A stretch of 64,000 nucleotides of DNA from JAAELZ01 sp965237485. Its GTDB lineage: Bacteria > Pseudomonadota > Gammaproteobacteria > Arenicellales > Poriferihabitantaceae. Positions 17,883 through 28,896 of this stretch are shown in pieces. A program made the position numbers and the translations under genes. The stretch is taken from NCBI GenBank assembly GCA_965237485.1, contig CBDEFQ010000009.1, forward strand, positions 372,001 through 436,000, given 5' to 3'. The notes under the pieces are model-generated. The model was not told where the DNA came from. It saw nothing but the letters and a program-made list of their open reading frames with translations, and did no database searches. Position 1 is the first letter of the stretch. Every line of letters starts with the position of its first letter.

Positions 17883-18919
17883 TGGAACTCGCCTCGATAC
17901 TAAACCGCCATCCCGATGCTTTGTGCCTGTTGGGCGGCGCAGAGCGCAGCGCCGCCAACGCCATTAGCGGGTGCCGCACGGCCCAATATGGTCTTATGCT
18001 TACGCATTGTGGCCAGTGCAATGAATCACAAAACCACCCGCGCTCCTGTGGCCACCGCAGTTGCCCTCGCTGTCTGAATCATGCCAGCAGTGAATGGCTG
18101 GATCGCCAGAGCACAAAATTATTGCCTTGTGATTACTTTATGGTGACCTTTACCTTGCCTTATGAACTGCGTCGTATAGCCAAGCACCATTCCAAAACCG
18201 TGTATGACGCACTCATGGATTGCGCCGCCAGTACGCTTAAAACCTTCGCCAAGAACGATATTAAGTGTGCAGAGCACATTGGCTTTAGCACCGTTTTACA
18301 CACCCATACTCGCAAGCTCGATTACCACCCGCATGTGCATGTGGTGTTTCCCAATGGGGGCTTATCAAAGGACAAAGCGTTGTGGCAATCCAAGCCCGGC
18401 AACTACTTGTTCAATGGCAAGGCGCTTGCCTGCGTGTTCCGTGCTCGGCTACTACGGGCTTTGCGAGCAGCCGATCTTGATCTTCCCTGCACCCCAAAAC
18501 ACTGGATCGTGCACTGCAAGCAGATTGGCAAAGGCTTACCGGCGTTTAAATATCTCTCGCGGTATCTGTATCGCGGGGTTATTAGTGAGAACAATATTCT
18601 CAGTGATCGCGATGGTCAAATCACCTTTCGTTATCAGGACAACAAAGGCAAATCCCGCACCCGCTGCCTCGACTCAAAGGCGTTCATTGCATTGGTTTTG
18701 CAACACGTTCTACCAAAGGGGTTTCGCCGGGTGCGCGATTACGGTTTTGTGCACGGCAACGCCAAACAAACCTTAAAGCGAGTGCAATGGGCCTTGCAGG
18801 TGGTTGTACCGTCCGGACCAATCAGGCCAAAACGACAAAGACCAATTTGGCGTTGCAAGCACTGCGCCACGCCTCTGGTTATCATTGGCTTTTGTCGCCG
18901 TCGCTTCGAATCAGGTTAA
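17882..18919 (+). CDS. IS91 family HUH transposase
   Basis: A 345-residue rolling-circle transposase. An N-terminal zinc-binding part (CGQCNES, CGHRSCPRCLNH) is followed by the HUH motif in YHPHVHVVFPNGG. The tyrosine-containing helix KYLSRYLYRGVI and a C-terminal Cys segment (WRCKHCATPL) come after. It should nick and transfer single-stranded DNA. The frame is intact. Confidence 0.92.
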   Translation: MELASILNRHPDALCLLGGAERSAANAISGCRTAQYGLMLTHCGQCNESQNHPRSCGHRSCPRCLNHASSEWLDRQSTKLLPCDYFMVTFTLPYELRRIAKHHSKTVYDALMDCAASTLKTFAKNDIKCAEHIGFSTVLHTHTRKLDYHPHVHVVFPNGGLSKDKALWQSKPGNYLFNGKALACVFRARLLRALRAADLDLPCTPKHWIVHCKQIGKGLPAFKYLSRYLYRGVISENNILSDRDGQITFRYQDNKGKSRTRCLDSKAFIALVLQHVLPKGFRRVRDYGFVHGNAKQTLKRVQWALQVVVPSGPIRPKRQRPIWRCKHCATPLVIIGFCRRRFESG

Positions 18920-19158
18920 TTGCTTAGATCCAACAAGCTCACTAAAGTCACTTAATACGGAGGACCCCAGCTTTATGCAATAAGAAAGTACCATCACTCG
19001 GCGAGTGAGACGCCCACTCGCCTGCAATCTTAAGCGAAACCCTGAACGCTTAAAGTCACAAGGACCAGTAGCGGATATATTTACTTAATAGAGGTAACCC
19101 CCCGGGCTTGTTCAACAATTGGATAAAGTCGCGGCTGCGCGGCGACTTATCCTTATTC

Positions 19159-21441
19159 GTTAAACATTTTTTGGCATGGCCTTCTTGAAGAAAATCAGGA
19201 ATAATCTTAACTCTAATATAGTTAACCAATTGTGCTATCTCAAATTGGTTGCCATATTTAGAAGCGTAGCCAGCACCATTGTCTAAAGTGTCTGCGATAA
19301 AAATCGACCATTCTTTATTATGTTGCTGAATGCCAACACTTAATTCTGATGGGTCGATATCTTCTCTTAAGCAAATTCCTTTCCGTAATATTTCTGCAAG
19401 TGAATACCAAGAAGACTTTACCAATTTATTGCCTTGGCCAAAGTCCCATCCACCTAGGTCTCCACTGACAAATAGGAAGTCTGTAACTTTTTCTGAAATC
19501 AGCGCTACTTTCTCATCTAGTTCGCTATCAGAAAGCTCAGGTCTGTGAGCCATTTCTACGTTGCTTGGTACAAGAAGTTCGATTTGACCAAACTTAGTTG
19601 AATTAAACTTATAAAAATCGAAACCATCATCTTTGGCGTTTGCATTAATTCGCCTGAGCAATAAGTTTCGCTCTGAGGATACTTCTAAGTTTTTATAGAA
19701 TATTGGATTTGAAAAAACATGAGTTTCGGGCTTCTCAATTAATAACTGAGGCGAGGACTCTAGAAAACCATCATATGGACTGGTTTTGAACCAATTAGCT
19801 ATATAAGCCTGAGGTTTTACACCTAAGAAGATAGTGATTTCCTCGCTATTACAAGACTCGCACTTTCTAGTCGCTGTGTTAGCTTGATCTACAGCGTTAC
19901 AAGAACTGCATAAATATAGTTTTTCAGTAGAATGAGTTGGTGGTATTTTGGCTCCGGTTATAATTTTATCTGGACCTTGTTGGAAACTACTCAGCCAAGT
20001 TATGCCTACACAGCTCAATACTTCTTTGTCCTTAATTACTTGTTGTCCTGGAGCAAATTCAGATAAAGCAATATCCTCCCCTCTACTAATGAAGCCGTCT
20101 CTTATAGGAAAGCTACTATTGTTGGGGGATCTATTGGGGTTCGCATGAAGCAGAACAGTTTGACGTTCTGGCATACCGTACAAAGGGTAATCGCCACTCA
20201 ACGTCAACAGATTAGATAACGAAAAATCTGGTGAATAACGACTGATTGATTCTCCAATTTTCTCTATTCTTCTTGGGAGCAGTTCATTGACTATATTTTC
20301 GACCATTTCGTAGACTGCTTCCAATTTGAAATGAGGGTGGAATATTTTTGAAAACTTCTTAGATAATCGTTCTGAATTCTTTGAGATATAAGTAAGTGAG
20401 AACCTTAGAAAAGTACTTGCTTCTAGCAGTCTTCCAAGGTCTCCGCTTGTAAAGCTGGTATCTATTAGAACTCGCTTCCTCGAATTATCAAATGTATATT
20501 CGGCTGCTACTTGAGTTAATACCAACTTATTTATCATTCGTTGGGCGATATGACGATTGTATGAATTAAGTTTTGGCGGTGTTGTTTTCTCAAGAACCAT
20601 GCGGTTACGGTTCATGAAATAGTATTCGTCATGATTTTGCCCTTTGCAAAATGTAACTGCTAGTGACATTTTGTCGCCTCGCCTGCCAGCTCTACCCACT
20701 CGTTGCTGATAATTAAATCTCTTTGGAGGCATATTAGCCATTAAGACAGAGTTCAATCCGCCTATGTCGACACCGGCTTCCATTGTCGTGGTTACATTTA
20801 AAACTTCGAAACCAAAATATTTTATTTTGTTACTTAAGCTCGAATCTGGTAGATCGTTTGTTTCGCTTTCAATGAAAACATCTTGAAATACTCTTTGCCG
20901 CATTCGTTGCGAAGATTTATCTGTGTGCCCGATAAGCTCTTCCGTTCTTAAAGGTAGTTTATGCAGGCCGTCTTTAATAAATTTCCGATAAAAATTATTT
21001 CCCTCTATGTCAGATGCACGGTATTCCTCGATTTTAGAGCTACAATTCCTAAGAGAAAAACGTATACGTTCACAATGGCCAGAGTGATGAAATAGTTGTA
21101 TGCCCCTGCAATTTTCACACTGCCAATAAGTATTTTTTTCAGGTAAATTAATAACTAACTTATTGAATTTCACTCTAAAGCGTTTATCTACCGTATCTAG
21201 TTTTTCATGCAGTAATCCCCTCAATTTTAATGATATTGATTGAGGGCTACCATCGCTAAAATACTCTTTGAACGCTCGGCTCAATTTTTCGCAAACATAC
21301 TTAGGCAAAACCTCGCTACCCTGAGCATCCTCGTTGCGGAAACGGTAATGAGATGAGAGAAAGCGCAAAGTTGTATCAGCTAATTTTGTCTCTGTTTCGC
21401 TTAGTCCTTTCTCGCCGACAAGAACCCTATCGAAAGTGAAC
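19159..21441 (-). pseudogene. DruE-like helicase, second RecA domain and DUF1998 part
   Basis: About 760 residues, from TFDRVLVGEKG next to the IS256-type target duplication to HAKKCLT at the IS91-type junction. It contains helicase C-terminal motifs: TTMEAGVDIGGLNSVLMANMPP (motif V region) and QQRVGRAGRRGD (motif VI). A four-cysteine zinc ribbon (CSSC...CESC) and the DUF1998-type block DNGAGYASKYG follow. Upstream it joins the piece ending ESLGLGWF, downstream the piece at 16473-16887. The apparent 817-residue frame is an artefact: its first 22 residues and last 30 come from flanking IS. Confidence 0.82.
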
Positions 21442-22835
21442 GAGTTATGCCCGAATCTGGTGTATGAGGCATTTTCTTCAAGCGGCCTCGGTTTGATCTG
21501 AGTAGTCATTAGTTTGCTCTATTCCATCTTTAAATGGAACCCCTTGAATCACTTTTGCTAGATAGGCGAACCCGCGTATTCGGTTCCACTTTTTCTCTGC
21601 GCACTGACCCAGCTTGAACATCATACTTAACATGCCATCACGGCTAAGACATCCCTTGCATCGTTTGGTACGGTGTCGGATAGTCGCGAATGTTGATTCA
21701 ATTGGATTCGTAGTACGTATGCTCATCCAGTGCTTGGCAGGGAACGAGTAGAACGTCATTAACTCTTCGCGATCTTTTTCCAAGCACTGCGTGGCTTTTG
21801 GATACTTGTCTTGACAGGTTTTAATGAATAATTGATAGGCGCTTTGCGCCGCTTCTTTGGTTTCTTCCTGCCAAATGTTATGCAGAGCTGCTTTTGCTTT
21901 GGGCTGCACCGATTTAGGCAGCTTGTTCAGCACGTTGACCGTTTTATGCACCCAACACTGTTGATGTTTAGTGCCAGGATAGACTTCTTCCAGGGCATTC
22001 CAAAAGCCTAAAGCACCATCACCGATGCCCAGCTCTGGTTGATTCAGGCCTCGCTCCTTGAGTGCCAACAACACCTCTCGCCAACTCTGCGTAGACTCTC
22101 GCTCACCGTCTTCAATCGCCAGTAATTTCTTGTGACCGCGCTCATTCACTCCGATGACAACTAAGGCACAGAGTCGGCCCTCATCGCCGCGCAGGCCGCT
22201 GTGTATCCCGTCCGCCCATAGATAAACCCATCGATCTCGATCTAAACCTTCTCTATTCCAATCCTTGTACTCCTGAGACCACGTTGCTTTGAGCTTACTC
22301 ACTGTGCTTGATGATAACCCAGTCGCTGATTGACCCACTAGCACGCTCAGTGCATCCCCCATTTCTCCAGTGCTGACACCCTTGAGATACAGCCAAGGCA
22401 AGGCCGCTTCTAGTGTTCTCGTTTTACGCACATACGGCGGCACTAAAGCAGACCGAAAGGTGATCGGTACTCCAGTGCGGGAGCGCACCTTGGGGATACG
22501 TACTTTGACTGGGCCGATCCCGGTTTGCAGTTCACGTTCTGGCAAATAGCCGTTACGAACGACACCAGCGTGTCCTGAATCTGAGACTTTGTCACAATTG
22601 CGATACAGCAGTTCAGATAACTCACTCTCGACCGCGGTTTGAATGAGTTGCCTAGCGCCATTGCGAATCAATTCTTGCAGCGGATCGATGCTTTGCTCTG
22701 GCTTTTCAAAGGAAATAATTTTATTCTGTTTCATAGTGGCGTATGTCTGTGGAAGTTTAAGTTGTTGTAAACTCAACTCATCCCGATACGCCGCTTTTAG
22801 TCAACTACTCCATACACCACTTTCAGGCATAACTC
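21442..22835 (-). mobile_element. IS256-type element inserted in the helicase gene
   Basis: An intact 1,394-bp element with ends GAGTTATGCCCGAATC / GAGTTATGCCTGAAAG. The 9-bp duplication AAAGTGAAC occurs at 21433-21441 and 22836-22844. Deleting the element and one duplication restores the reading frame (GLGW-FTFDRVLV). Confidence 0.95.
21478..22734 (-). CDS. IS256-type (Mutator) transposase, intact
   Basis: A 418-residue transposase from ATG 22732-22734 to DQTEAA. DDE-type segments include WVYLWADGIHSG and GIGDGALGFWNAL, with a late TNPIES motif. It has no nonsense or frameshift, so it is the best candidate to mobilise all copies in the window. Confidence 0.92.
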   Translation of the reverse strand: MKQNKIISFEKPEQSIDPLQELIRNGARQLIQTAVESELSELLYRNCDKVSDSGHAGVVRNGYLPERELQTGIGPVKVRIPKVRSRTGVPITFRSALVPPYVRKTRTLEAALPWLYLKGVSTGEMGDALSVLVGQSATGLSSSTVSKLKATWSQEYKDWNREGLDRDRWVYLWADGIHSGLRGDEGRLCALVVIGVNERGHKKLLAIEDGERESTQSWREVLLALKERGLNQPELGIGDGALGFWNALEEVYPGTKHQQCWVHKTVNVLNKLPKSVQPKAKAALHNIWQEETKEAAQSAYQLFIKTCQDKYPKATQCLEKDREELMTFYSFPAKHWMSIRTTNPIESTFATIRHRTKRCKGCLSRDGMLSMMFKLGQCAEKKWNRIRGFAYLAKVIQGVPFKDGIEQTNDYSDQTEAA

Positions 22836-23872
22836 AAAGTGAACCAACCAAGACCAAGTGACTCTATATCTCGAAACAAGCCTTCAGTTAATATTTTCCT
22901 AACCTGAGTTATGATCGTTTTCGAGAAATCTTGCCTTTTGCTTTCATTTTCTCTCGCGGTACTTGTACTCAATATTAAACTCCAAGGCTTCTTGAAATGA
23001 TCTTTAAGTACAGGATAGAAACCTAATTTCTTAAAACTTGACTCTAAGTAAAGTAGTATGTCTTTTATGAATACTTGGCTAAATCTGTCTCCTGATAGGT
23101 ATGGTTCTAGACTTTTATAATTCTTGCCTGTTTCTATATTTGGTTTTCCTTTTCTAATCCACCTTCCAAGTTGATTGGCTGCTTTATTGTCAATTTTGGT
23201 AAAGGGGTGGTCCTCGAGTTCTTCCTCAATCTCCTCTGAATCATTTAGCTGTGCAGCTTCAGCGAGTTTAATATAATTTTCAAAGCATTCTCTTGTATTG
23301 CTACTTTTTGCTGCTAAGAATTCCTCTACAAAAGCTCGAATTGTGTCGGAAATATGATTGCGTTCCAACTCAGCTGAGACTAGAGATGCGTCTCTTCTGC
23401 TGTCACTGAATACTATAAGCTTCTTATTTTTACCGTCATCTACATTTGGTGAGAAGCGAATAATTTGTTCCGTAATTAGCTGTCTTATTTTGTGATAACC
23501 GGTGCCCATGTTGCGAATTGGACTTTTCGGGCCATTAGGGCGCTGACGATATGACTCTTCACATGCAGGGCAGTCAAACGTATCTAGATCTCCAGAGTCT
23601 TCAAATATTTTTAATGTTACTTCCTTATAATTCGCGAGCTTTGATTCGGCTGGTTTAACAGCAGTTATTTCGCCAAGATGAATGTTTAACCATCTGTCTG
23701 AATGGATCGATTTATCAGAATTTTCTGTAAACGGATTTTGAAAATAGACGTATACAAGGTGGGCTTCAGAAATATTAAGGTTTGAGTTAGTTAGTAAGGT
23801 TGACGAGCCCCTATTATATAGGTATCCCTTTAGGCAGACCTCACCACAACGCTCACAAGTATTGTAGATCAT
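22836..23872 (-). pseudogene. DruE-like helicase, middle piece
   Basis: It starts inside the previous piece with MIYNTCERCGEVCLKG and runs to ESLGLGWF at the IS256-type insertion. It carries zinc-binding Cys pairs (CERCG, FDCPACEE) and the start of the second helicase domain (KLIVFSDSRRDAS). Other DUF1998 helicases have this zinc-ribbon section in the same chain as the ATPase core. The overlap with the upstream frame (a 20-base overlap in another frame) most likely marks a one-base frameshift rather than two genes. Confidence 0.75.
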
Positions 23873-25565
23873 AAGCTATAGAGTTTTGTAGAGACGAGAA
23901 ATTGGCATTTTCATCAAGGACTTCTACATCCTCGAATTTCGGCCCAAAGCCCAAGGGGGTTCGTATACCGTTCATGTTCTTAATGAAGACATGTTGTCTT
24001 AAGCGACACAGAGATTGAATTGAATCCCCGCCCTTTAAATTTGATATGTAATGCAGCAGCCCGCGAGCTGGCTCTTTTTCATTATCAAAATAGGTTTCAG
24101 CTAGTTCGCTTATTGTAAATGCATTTCCTGCTAGATCTCGGTCTAATTTTTTATCAGTTATATCAAATAGAAGATCCTCAAAATAATCTTCGGCCCCTTT
24201 TTCTAAATTGAAATTCTCAACTTTTTTGTGAAAGAAAAGATCAATCTTTTCTTTCGAATTTTCAATCTTCGTTATATTTTTTTCAGTAGAAAGAGCCGAT
24301 AAATCGTTAGAAAGGCTCCTTAAGTTGGGTCGCAACTTAGACGGCTTAACAATATTTTCAGGAATGACATCAAAGTTTTTATCGTTATCGTTGCAACCGA
24401 AGAAGTCTTTTATAAAGGGGTGGTCCGCATTGAGTTCATCTTCTGCGCCCTCTAAGGAAGCAGAGGTGCAGATAACCCTAAGCTGATCATGGCCAATATG
24501 AAGACCTAGCCTGTCTATTAGTTGTCTGACTGTATAAGAGATTTCGGTTCCGCCAGTGCCGGTATAACTATGGAGTTCGTCGAGGATCAGGTGAAAAATA
24601 TTTTCGTTTGACTCAGCGAGCCATCTTTTAGTAGAGTCAAAAATATTTTGCTCTCGCTCCCTGACCAACATTATTGCCAACATTGAAAAGTTAGTGATCA
24701 AGATGTCAGGGGGAGTGTCTTGCATTTCCCATCTAGTCAATTGTTCTACACCTTTAGGGTCTTGAAGCATGAAAGTGTCACCGTCAATTAACTCCAGTTC
24801 GTCATTCAGAGCGTTTAATTCATTTCGGACCTCATTTAGTATTTTTGGGTTTTCAGGTATATCTCCTTTTCCTAAGGTGTCCCCGTTATATTGTCCAAAA
24901 TAAATTGAATCGCCGCCTAAGCTTTCCGAATAAAATTCACGAGCTTGAGGGCTTTCAAATATCTTTCTAAGTTGCTCTATTTGATCTCGAACCAATGCAT
25001 TTAATGGATATATCAGCATTGCTCTAACAGCCGGCGTTCGTTTGCTTATCCTAGGGTTTTTAAAGGAGCTTTTTTGATCTAACCACCACGGCCTTTGTTG
25101 ACGGCTGCCATTATTCCATCTCCCTGTTCCTGTCACGCCCAAAGACTCTTTTAATAAGTTGAATATTAGGGGTAACAAAAAACAATATGTTTTACCTGAG
25201 CCTGTTCCTGTTGTGACAATAAGGTTTCGCCTTTTATCAAGCACTGACTCAACCGATTCTAATTGATGCCTAAATAGAGTATATGAGCCTAGTGGAGCTA
25301 GAAGTTTTTTGAGCTTCCTTTTAGTTCCCAACTCTATTGAATCGAAATGCTTTTCTACCAGGCTTTCTATCGTTCGGTCACCTGCGATGTATCTAGGTAG
25401 TAATTCAAAAATCGGTTCTGCGAAAACTGGTGATGTTTCAGAATCGGAGAAATAATTTTGGATTGCATCGTCGAGGACTGGATAACGTGTTCGATATGCG
25501 GTTGCGAAATATGCTTTCAAGCTTGCTTTTAATCCAAGCTCGAAGTTGATTAGGTTATTTTCCAT
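23853..25565 (-). pseudogene. DruE-like DEAD/DEAH helicase, N-terminal piece
   Basis: 570 residues. The Q-motif-like LFRHQLE (97-103), Walker A TGTGSGKT (119-126), motif Ia YPLNALVRDQ (186-195), DELH box (329-332) and CTSASLEG (motif III) define the ATPase domain of a very large SF2 helicase. Such proteins with a DUF1998 end are the signature (DruE) of Druantia antiphage systems; related helicases occur in DISARM and Dpd. The ATG overlaps the upstream gene's stop by 11 bp. The frame ends AYDLQYL at 23853, while the true continuation is in the next frame from 23872. The four pieces total about 1,810 residues. Confidence 0.82.
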
Positions 25566-26295
25566 CGATAAGTCTCACTTTTATAGGCAGGTCGCCAGTA
25601 TCCATTTTCTCTAAGAGAGTTAAGCTAACATCGAATATATGCAAACTTCCGTCTATATATATAGGGCTTGTTAACATTTTGCTTAGTAACGCTCTCTTCA
25701 ATAATAGTGGTAGTTCTTTGTATAGCTTGCTGTTAAGAATTATTTTGTGCGATTGCTGCTGTGCGACGACTTCAATCGGCAACTCATATCCTAGGTAGTA
25801 TCTACTGACTAAAAATATCCAATCTTGAGCGTTGTTTATTTCTAGGCTTGGTAGGTCTTGATTCTCAGTCTTTATAAAATACCTTGGTAAACCCCAAGGA
25901 TACTGGCGGTATCTATATAGGCCGCCACTCGATACGTTATCAACGTTAAAGTTCCACATGCAGGTAGAAAAATTATAATGTTGGACTCCTTCGTCCGGTA
26001 TGTTTTCAATTATTCGACTATCTGCGATAACTGACGACATTTTGGGTAAGAAGTCGGCTATTAGTTCTATGTTGGGTTTGATTACCTGAATCGAGTCTAA
26101 CTGGGGCGAGTCGCAATAAGTGGCATATAAATGCAGCTCAGGCAATCCTTTGAACCAGAGGTTAATCACTTTGTGTTTTAAAAAAAGTCTCTTTTCTTTT
26201 TGTCGTTGAATAGTTAATTTAGGCGCGATCAACATGTAACTATTTCTGTAAGACGAATAAATTAGACATTTACCAATAAAAACCCAGTGTTCAAT
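25555..26295 (-). pseudogene. 3' remnant of a third defence gene (possible DruG)
   Basis: About 247 residues of native sequence (IEHWVFIGKCLIYSS ... LPIKVRLIDGK) end by overlapping the helicase start. The 5' part is missing. At 26296 an rve-type IS begins, and beyond it lies an unrelated IS3 fragment. The IS end supplies an ATG (MCNYPENCR-) in frame with the remnant. No domain is recognised. In Druantia type II, druG lies between druF and druE; position is the only basis for the comparison. It could also be the 3' end of the gene at 30592-32107 if the two were once one. Confidence 0.45.
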
Positions 26296-26326
26296 ACGGC
26301 AATTTTCAGGGTAGTTGCACATTTTC

Positions 26327-27376
26327 CTACGCAGCCAATAATACTTCTTTTTGTGGGTTCAGCGCAACCGCACCACAAGGCCGCCAATTTCGGGTTTGGC
26401 CAGACCACCGATTAGGTTTTGCTGCTTTAGCTTCCTGATAAACAACTTCTCGTTTTGCTAATAGGGCACTATCTTCACCGCGATAACGCTGGCCAGGTGT
26501 AACGTAGCGTATAGCACTGTGACGATGTTCTTCGTTATACCATTGCATAAACTTACCCACCCATTGGCGGGCGGCCTCTAAGCTATCGAAGCCTTGAGAA
26601 GGCCACGCAGGGCAATACTTTACCGTTCTAAACATGGATTCAATATAAGCGTTGTCATTGCTTACTCTTGGCCTTGAGTAAGAGGGCTTTATTCCTAATG
26701 CTTCTAACTTCGCTCTCATTGTGAACGATTTCATTGGGCTGCCATTATCACTGTGTAAGACGGGCATGCCATCGCAGCTAGCCACTTTTAGAGCCGCCTG
26801 AGACATCAACTGCGCACCTAATTCACCGCTTTCAACAGGATGTACTTCCCAGTGAACGCCATAGCGACTGTAAAGGTCTTCTACCATGTACAGGTAATAA
26901 TGCTTGCCAATAGTACGCGTCGCCAAATAGGTGATATCCCACATCCACACAGCATTAGGTTTTAGTGCTATATGAGTATCGGGTGTTCGGGACTGCTTTT
27001 GTTTGGCGCGGCCGCGGTGCTTCAATTGCCCATGCGCCTTGAGAACTCGATAAAAGCTAGACTCGCTGGCCACATAAATACCTTTGTCAGCCAACTGCGG
27101 TACTATTTGCGACGGCGGCAAATGATTGTATGCCGATTCATTACATATCGATAAAATGTGTTGCTGCTCTTGCTCGCTTAGTTTATTGCCAGGTACTGGC
27201 TTTTCTACCAAAGGACGTTGATCACTGCGGATACTATCTTCTCCTTTTGGCTTCCAACGTCTAAGCGTAGACTCGGCAAGGCCAACCAACTCACAAGCAC
27301 TTGAACGCTTTGAACCTGCGTCTACTGCTTCATTAACATCATTGATTACTTTAATGCGCGTCTGAGTCGTAATCAT
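26327..27376 (-). CDS. rve-type transposase OrfB (copy 2)
   Basis: 349 residues from the ATG that overlaps the orfA stop (GTATGA). An HTH (ELVGLAESTLRRWKPK) precedes the rve core with acidic residues in WDITYLA, SDNGSP and NAYIESMFR. The frame is intact. Confidence 0.9.
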   Translation of the reverse strand: MITTQTRIKVINDVNEAVDAGSKRSSACELVGLAESTLRRWKPKGEDSIRSDQRPLVEKPVPGNKLSEQEQQHILSICNESAYNHLPPSQIVPQLADKGIYVASESSFYRVLKAHGQLKHRGRAKQKQSRTPDTHIALKPNAVWMWDITYLATRTIGKHYYLYMVEDLYSRYGVHWEVHPVESGELGAQLMSQAALKVASCDGMPVLHSDNGSPMKSFTMRAKLEALGIKPSYSRPRVSNDNAYIESMFRTVKYCPAWPSQGFDSLEAARQWVGKFMQWYNEEHRHSAIRYVTPGQRYRGEDSALLAKREVVYQEAKAAKPNRWSGQTRNWRPCGAVALNPQKEVLLAA

Positions 27377-27864
27377 ACTTCCTCGTCCTCCCAAAGCGCC
27401 TGAAACTTTTTTTGTAATACTAATAATGCGGCCGTTTCAGCCAAGGCTTTATCTTTGCCGCGCAGCTGGGTTTCTAGCTTCTTCTTGTCTTTTTTTAACG
27501 CACGTATTTCATCGCGCGCAACTTTAGGGCTAATGAGAGCCTCATCAACACCATTAATACAAGCTTCTCGCCATTGCGTTATTTGAGTAGGGTATAGGCC
27601 TTTCTCTCGGCAATACGCAGATAATTCTTGTTCATTCATCGCAGCAGTTTCAAGAACTACGGTGAACTTAGTTTGGCAATCCCACTGATTAGATGAATCA
27701 CTATTAGGCATTAAAACTCCTGATCGTCTGGCTTTATTTCGCCAATCATACAAGGTTTGAACACTGATTCCTTCTTCTCTAGATATTTCTGCGAAGGACT
27801 GACTATTTGATGATAATAATTTAGATAAAACAGCTTCTCTTCGTTCTACGCTATATTTCGGCAT
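27373..27864 (-). CDS. IS OrfA (copy 2)
   Basis: A 163-residue HTH protein, like that of copy 1 with minor substitutions (QLRGKDKAL for QLRRKDKAL). Intact. Confidence 0.88.
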   Translation of the reverse strand: MPKYSVERREAVLSKLLSSNSQSFAEISREEGISVQTLYDWRNKARRSGVLMPNSDSSNQWDCQTKFTVVLETAAMNEQELSAYCREKGLYPTQITQWREACINGVDEALISPKVARDEIRALKKDKKKLETQLRGKDKALAETAALLVLQKKFQALWEDEEV

Positions 27865-27926
27865 GAGTCTTTCTCCGCCGCCCCTTGTGAATTAAAATGT
27901 GTGCAACTACCCTGACGTCTGGGGAA

Positions 27927-28511
27927 TGTTATTAGCTTTGAGTACGCCCGTAACCGCCTCACTGGTAAATTGCGCGCCTTGATCGCTGTTAAAGATTTCA
28001 GGCTTGCCATAGTAATGCAGGGCCTCTTCCAGAACATCTACACTGCGCTATCCATACTGTTGCTAAGATGCCATGACAGCACTTTGCGAGAATACCAGTC
28101 CATCACAACAGTAAGGTAAGCAAAGCCCTTAGGCATCGGGATATACGTAATATCGGTAGCCCAAGCTTGATTGGGTCGATTAACTGCTAAACCACCTAGC
28201 AGGTAGGGATAAACCTTGTGCCCAGCCTTCTTCTTGCTGGTGTTAGGCCTAGGATAGATGGCTTTAATGCCCATCTTACGCATTAAACGCCGCACATGCT
28301 TACGGTCAACTCGGTGGCCTACATCTTGCAAGGCATCACGAATGCGTCTACTGCCAAGAAAGGGGCGATTGAGATGAATGCGATCTATCAGATGCATTAG
28401 TTCCAAGTCATCTTCATTAGTAGGCGTGGGTTTGTAATAAACACTAGACCGATGAATATCCAACAGCTTGCACTGTCGAACTAACGATAGTTTATTGCTT
28501 TTATTAATCAT
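27927..28511 (-). pseudogene. IS3-family transposase OrfB, broken
   Basis: Residues from HTH_21 (MINKSNKLSLVRQCKLLDIHRSSVYY) into the rve core (WATDITYIPMPKGF) are clear to NSMDSA. There a short deletion shifts frame, after which DVLEEALHYYGKPEIFNSDQG follows in another frame. The gene is then cut by the adjacent IS before the third catalytic residue. Confidence 0.88.
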
Positions 28512-28531
28512 TGCTTTGCGCTCGGGTTTGT

Positions 28532-28813
28532 TTATCGACCGAGCACTTTTGACAAAAAATCATTTTCCATGGTGATCTCACCAATCTTTGCCTGTAACGA
28601 TTTAATCTCTGATTCACGATCCGGAGCCAAGCCTGTGCCTGAAGCAAAGACATCAGATGAGCTATCGAGCAATTGTTTCTTCCACTTGACGATAAGGTTA
28701 GCAGCGACGTCATAACGACTAGCAAGATTGCTTAAGGTTTCATCTCCTTTGATAGCTGCAAGTGCTACTTTGGCTTTGAATTGGGGCGAATGATTTCTAC
28801 GTTTTCTACTCAT
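28532..28813 (-). CDS. IS3-family OrfA
   Basis: A 93-residue protein with an HTH_8-type HTH (FKAKVALAAIKGDETLSNLASRYDV, shown in part: LSNLASRYDVAANLIVKW) and a C-terminal leucine-zipper-like coil (IKSLQAKIGEITMENDFL). It is complete, though its partner gene is broken. Confidence 0.88.
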   Translation of the reverse strand: MSRKRRNHSPQFKAKVALAAIKGDETLSNLASRYDVAANLIVKWKKQLLDSSSDVFASGTGLAPDRESEIKSLQAKIGEITMENDFLSKVLGR

Positions 28814-28896
28814 TTTCTGTTCCTCGTTTTGAACAATTATAAAACAGAAAATAACTCCTTATTTTGGCCTTCAACCTGTCCTAATCATGGGGTCCA

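Larger units (their letters stand above)
16888..19158 (+). mobile_element. IS91-type element with accessory tyrosine recombinase
   Basis: About 2.27 kb separates two pieces of one helicase frame. The junctions fall at an AAC/AAG sequence, consistent with the GAAC/CAAG target of IS91 elements, and no target duplication is made. The ends carry hairpins: GCCGCT-a-AGCGGC (16898-16910), GGCGAGTG/CACTCGCC (19000-19022) and GATAAAGTCGC/GCGACTTATC near 19115-19152. Boundaries were inferred by rejoining the helicase. Confidence 0.8.
26296..27924 (-). mobile_element. 1,629-bp rve-type IS, copy 2
   Basis: Full-length copy with one changed terminal base (ACGG for CCGG). An AAT lies at each side (26293-26295 and 27925-27927), which would be a target duplication. 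However, the left flank is defence-gene sequence and the right flank is an IS3 transposase gene, so a deletion or recombination is likely here. Confidence 0.85.
27925..28896 (-). mobile_element. Truncated IS3-family element
   Basis: The right terminus, read inwards on the minus strand as TGGACCCCATGATTAGGACAG, ends at 28896. orfA (28532-28813) is whole. orfB is frameshifted near 28037 and cut at 27925 by the neighbouring 1,629-bp IS, so the left end is missing. It was inserted in the coiled-coil defence gene, whose sequence resumes at 28897. Confidence 0.85.

Noticed and set aside
19056..21509. A complete 817-residue helicase
   Set aside because: Its first residues come from the IS256-type end and its last from the IS91-type end; it is an internal piece.
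23853..23872. Two translationally coupled helicase genes or programmed frameshift at the overlap
   Set aside because: The second frame begins in the middle of the expected zinc-ribbon region, and no slippery heptamer with a downstream structure was recognised. A simple indel is more likely.
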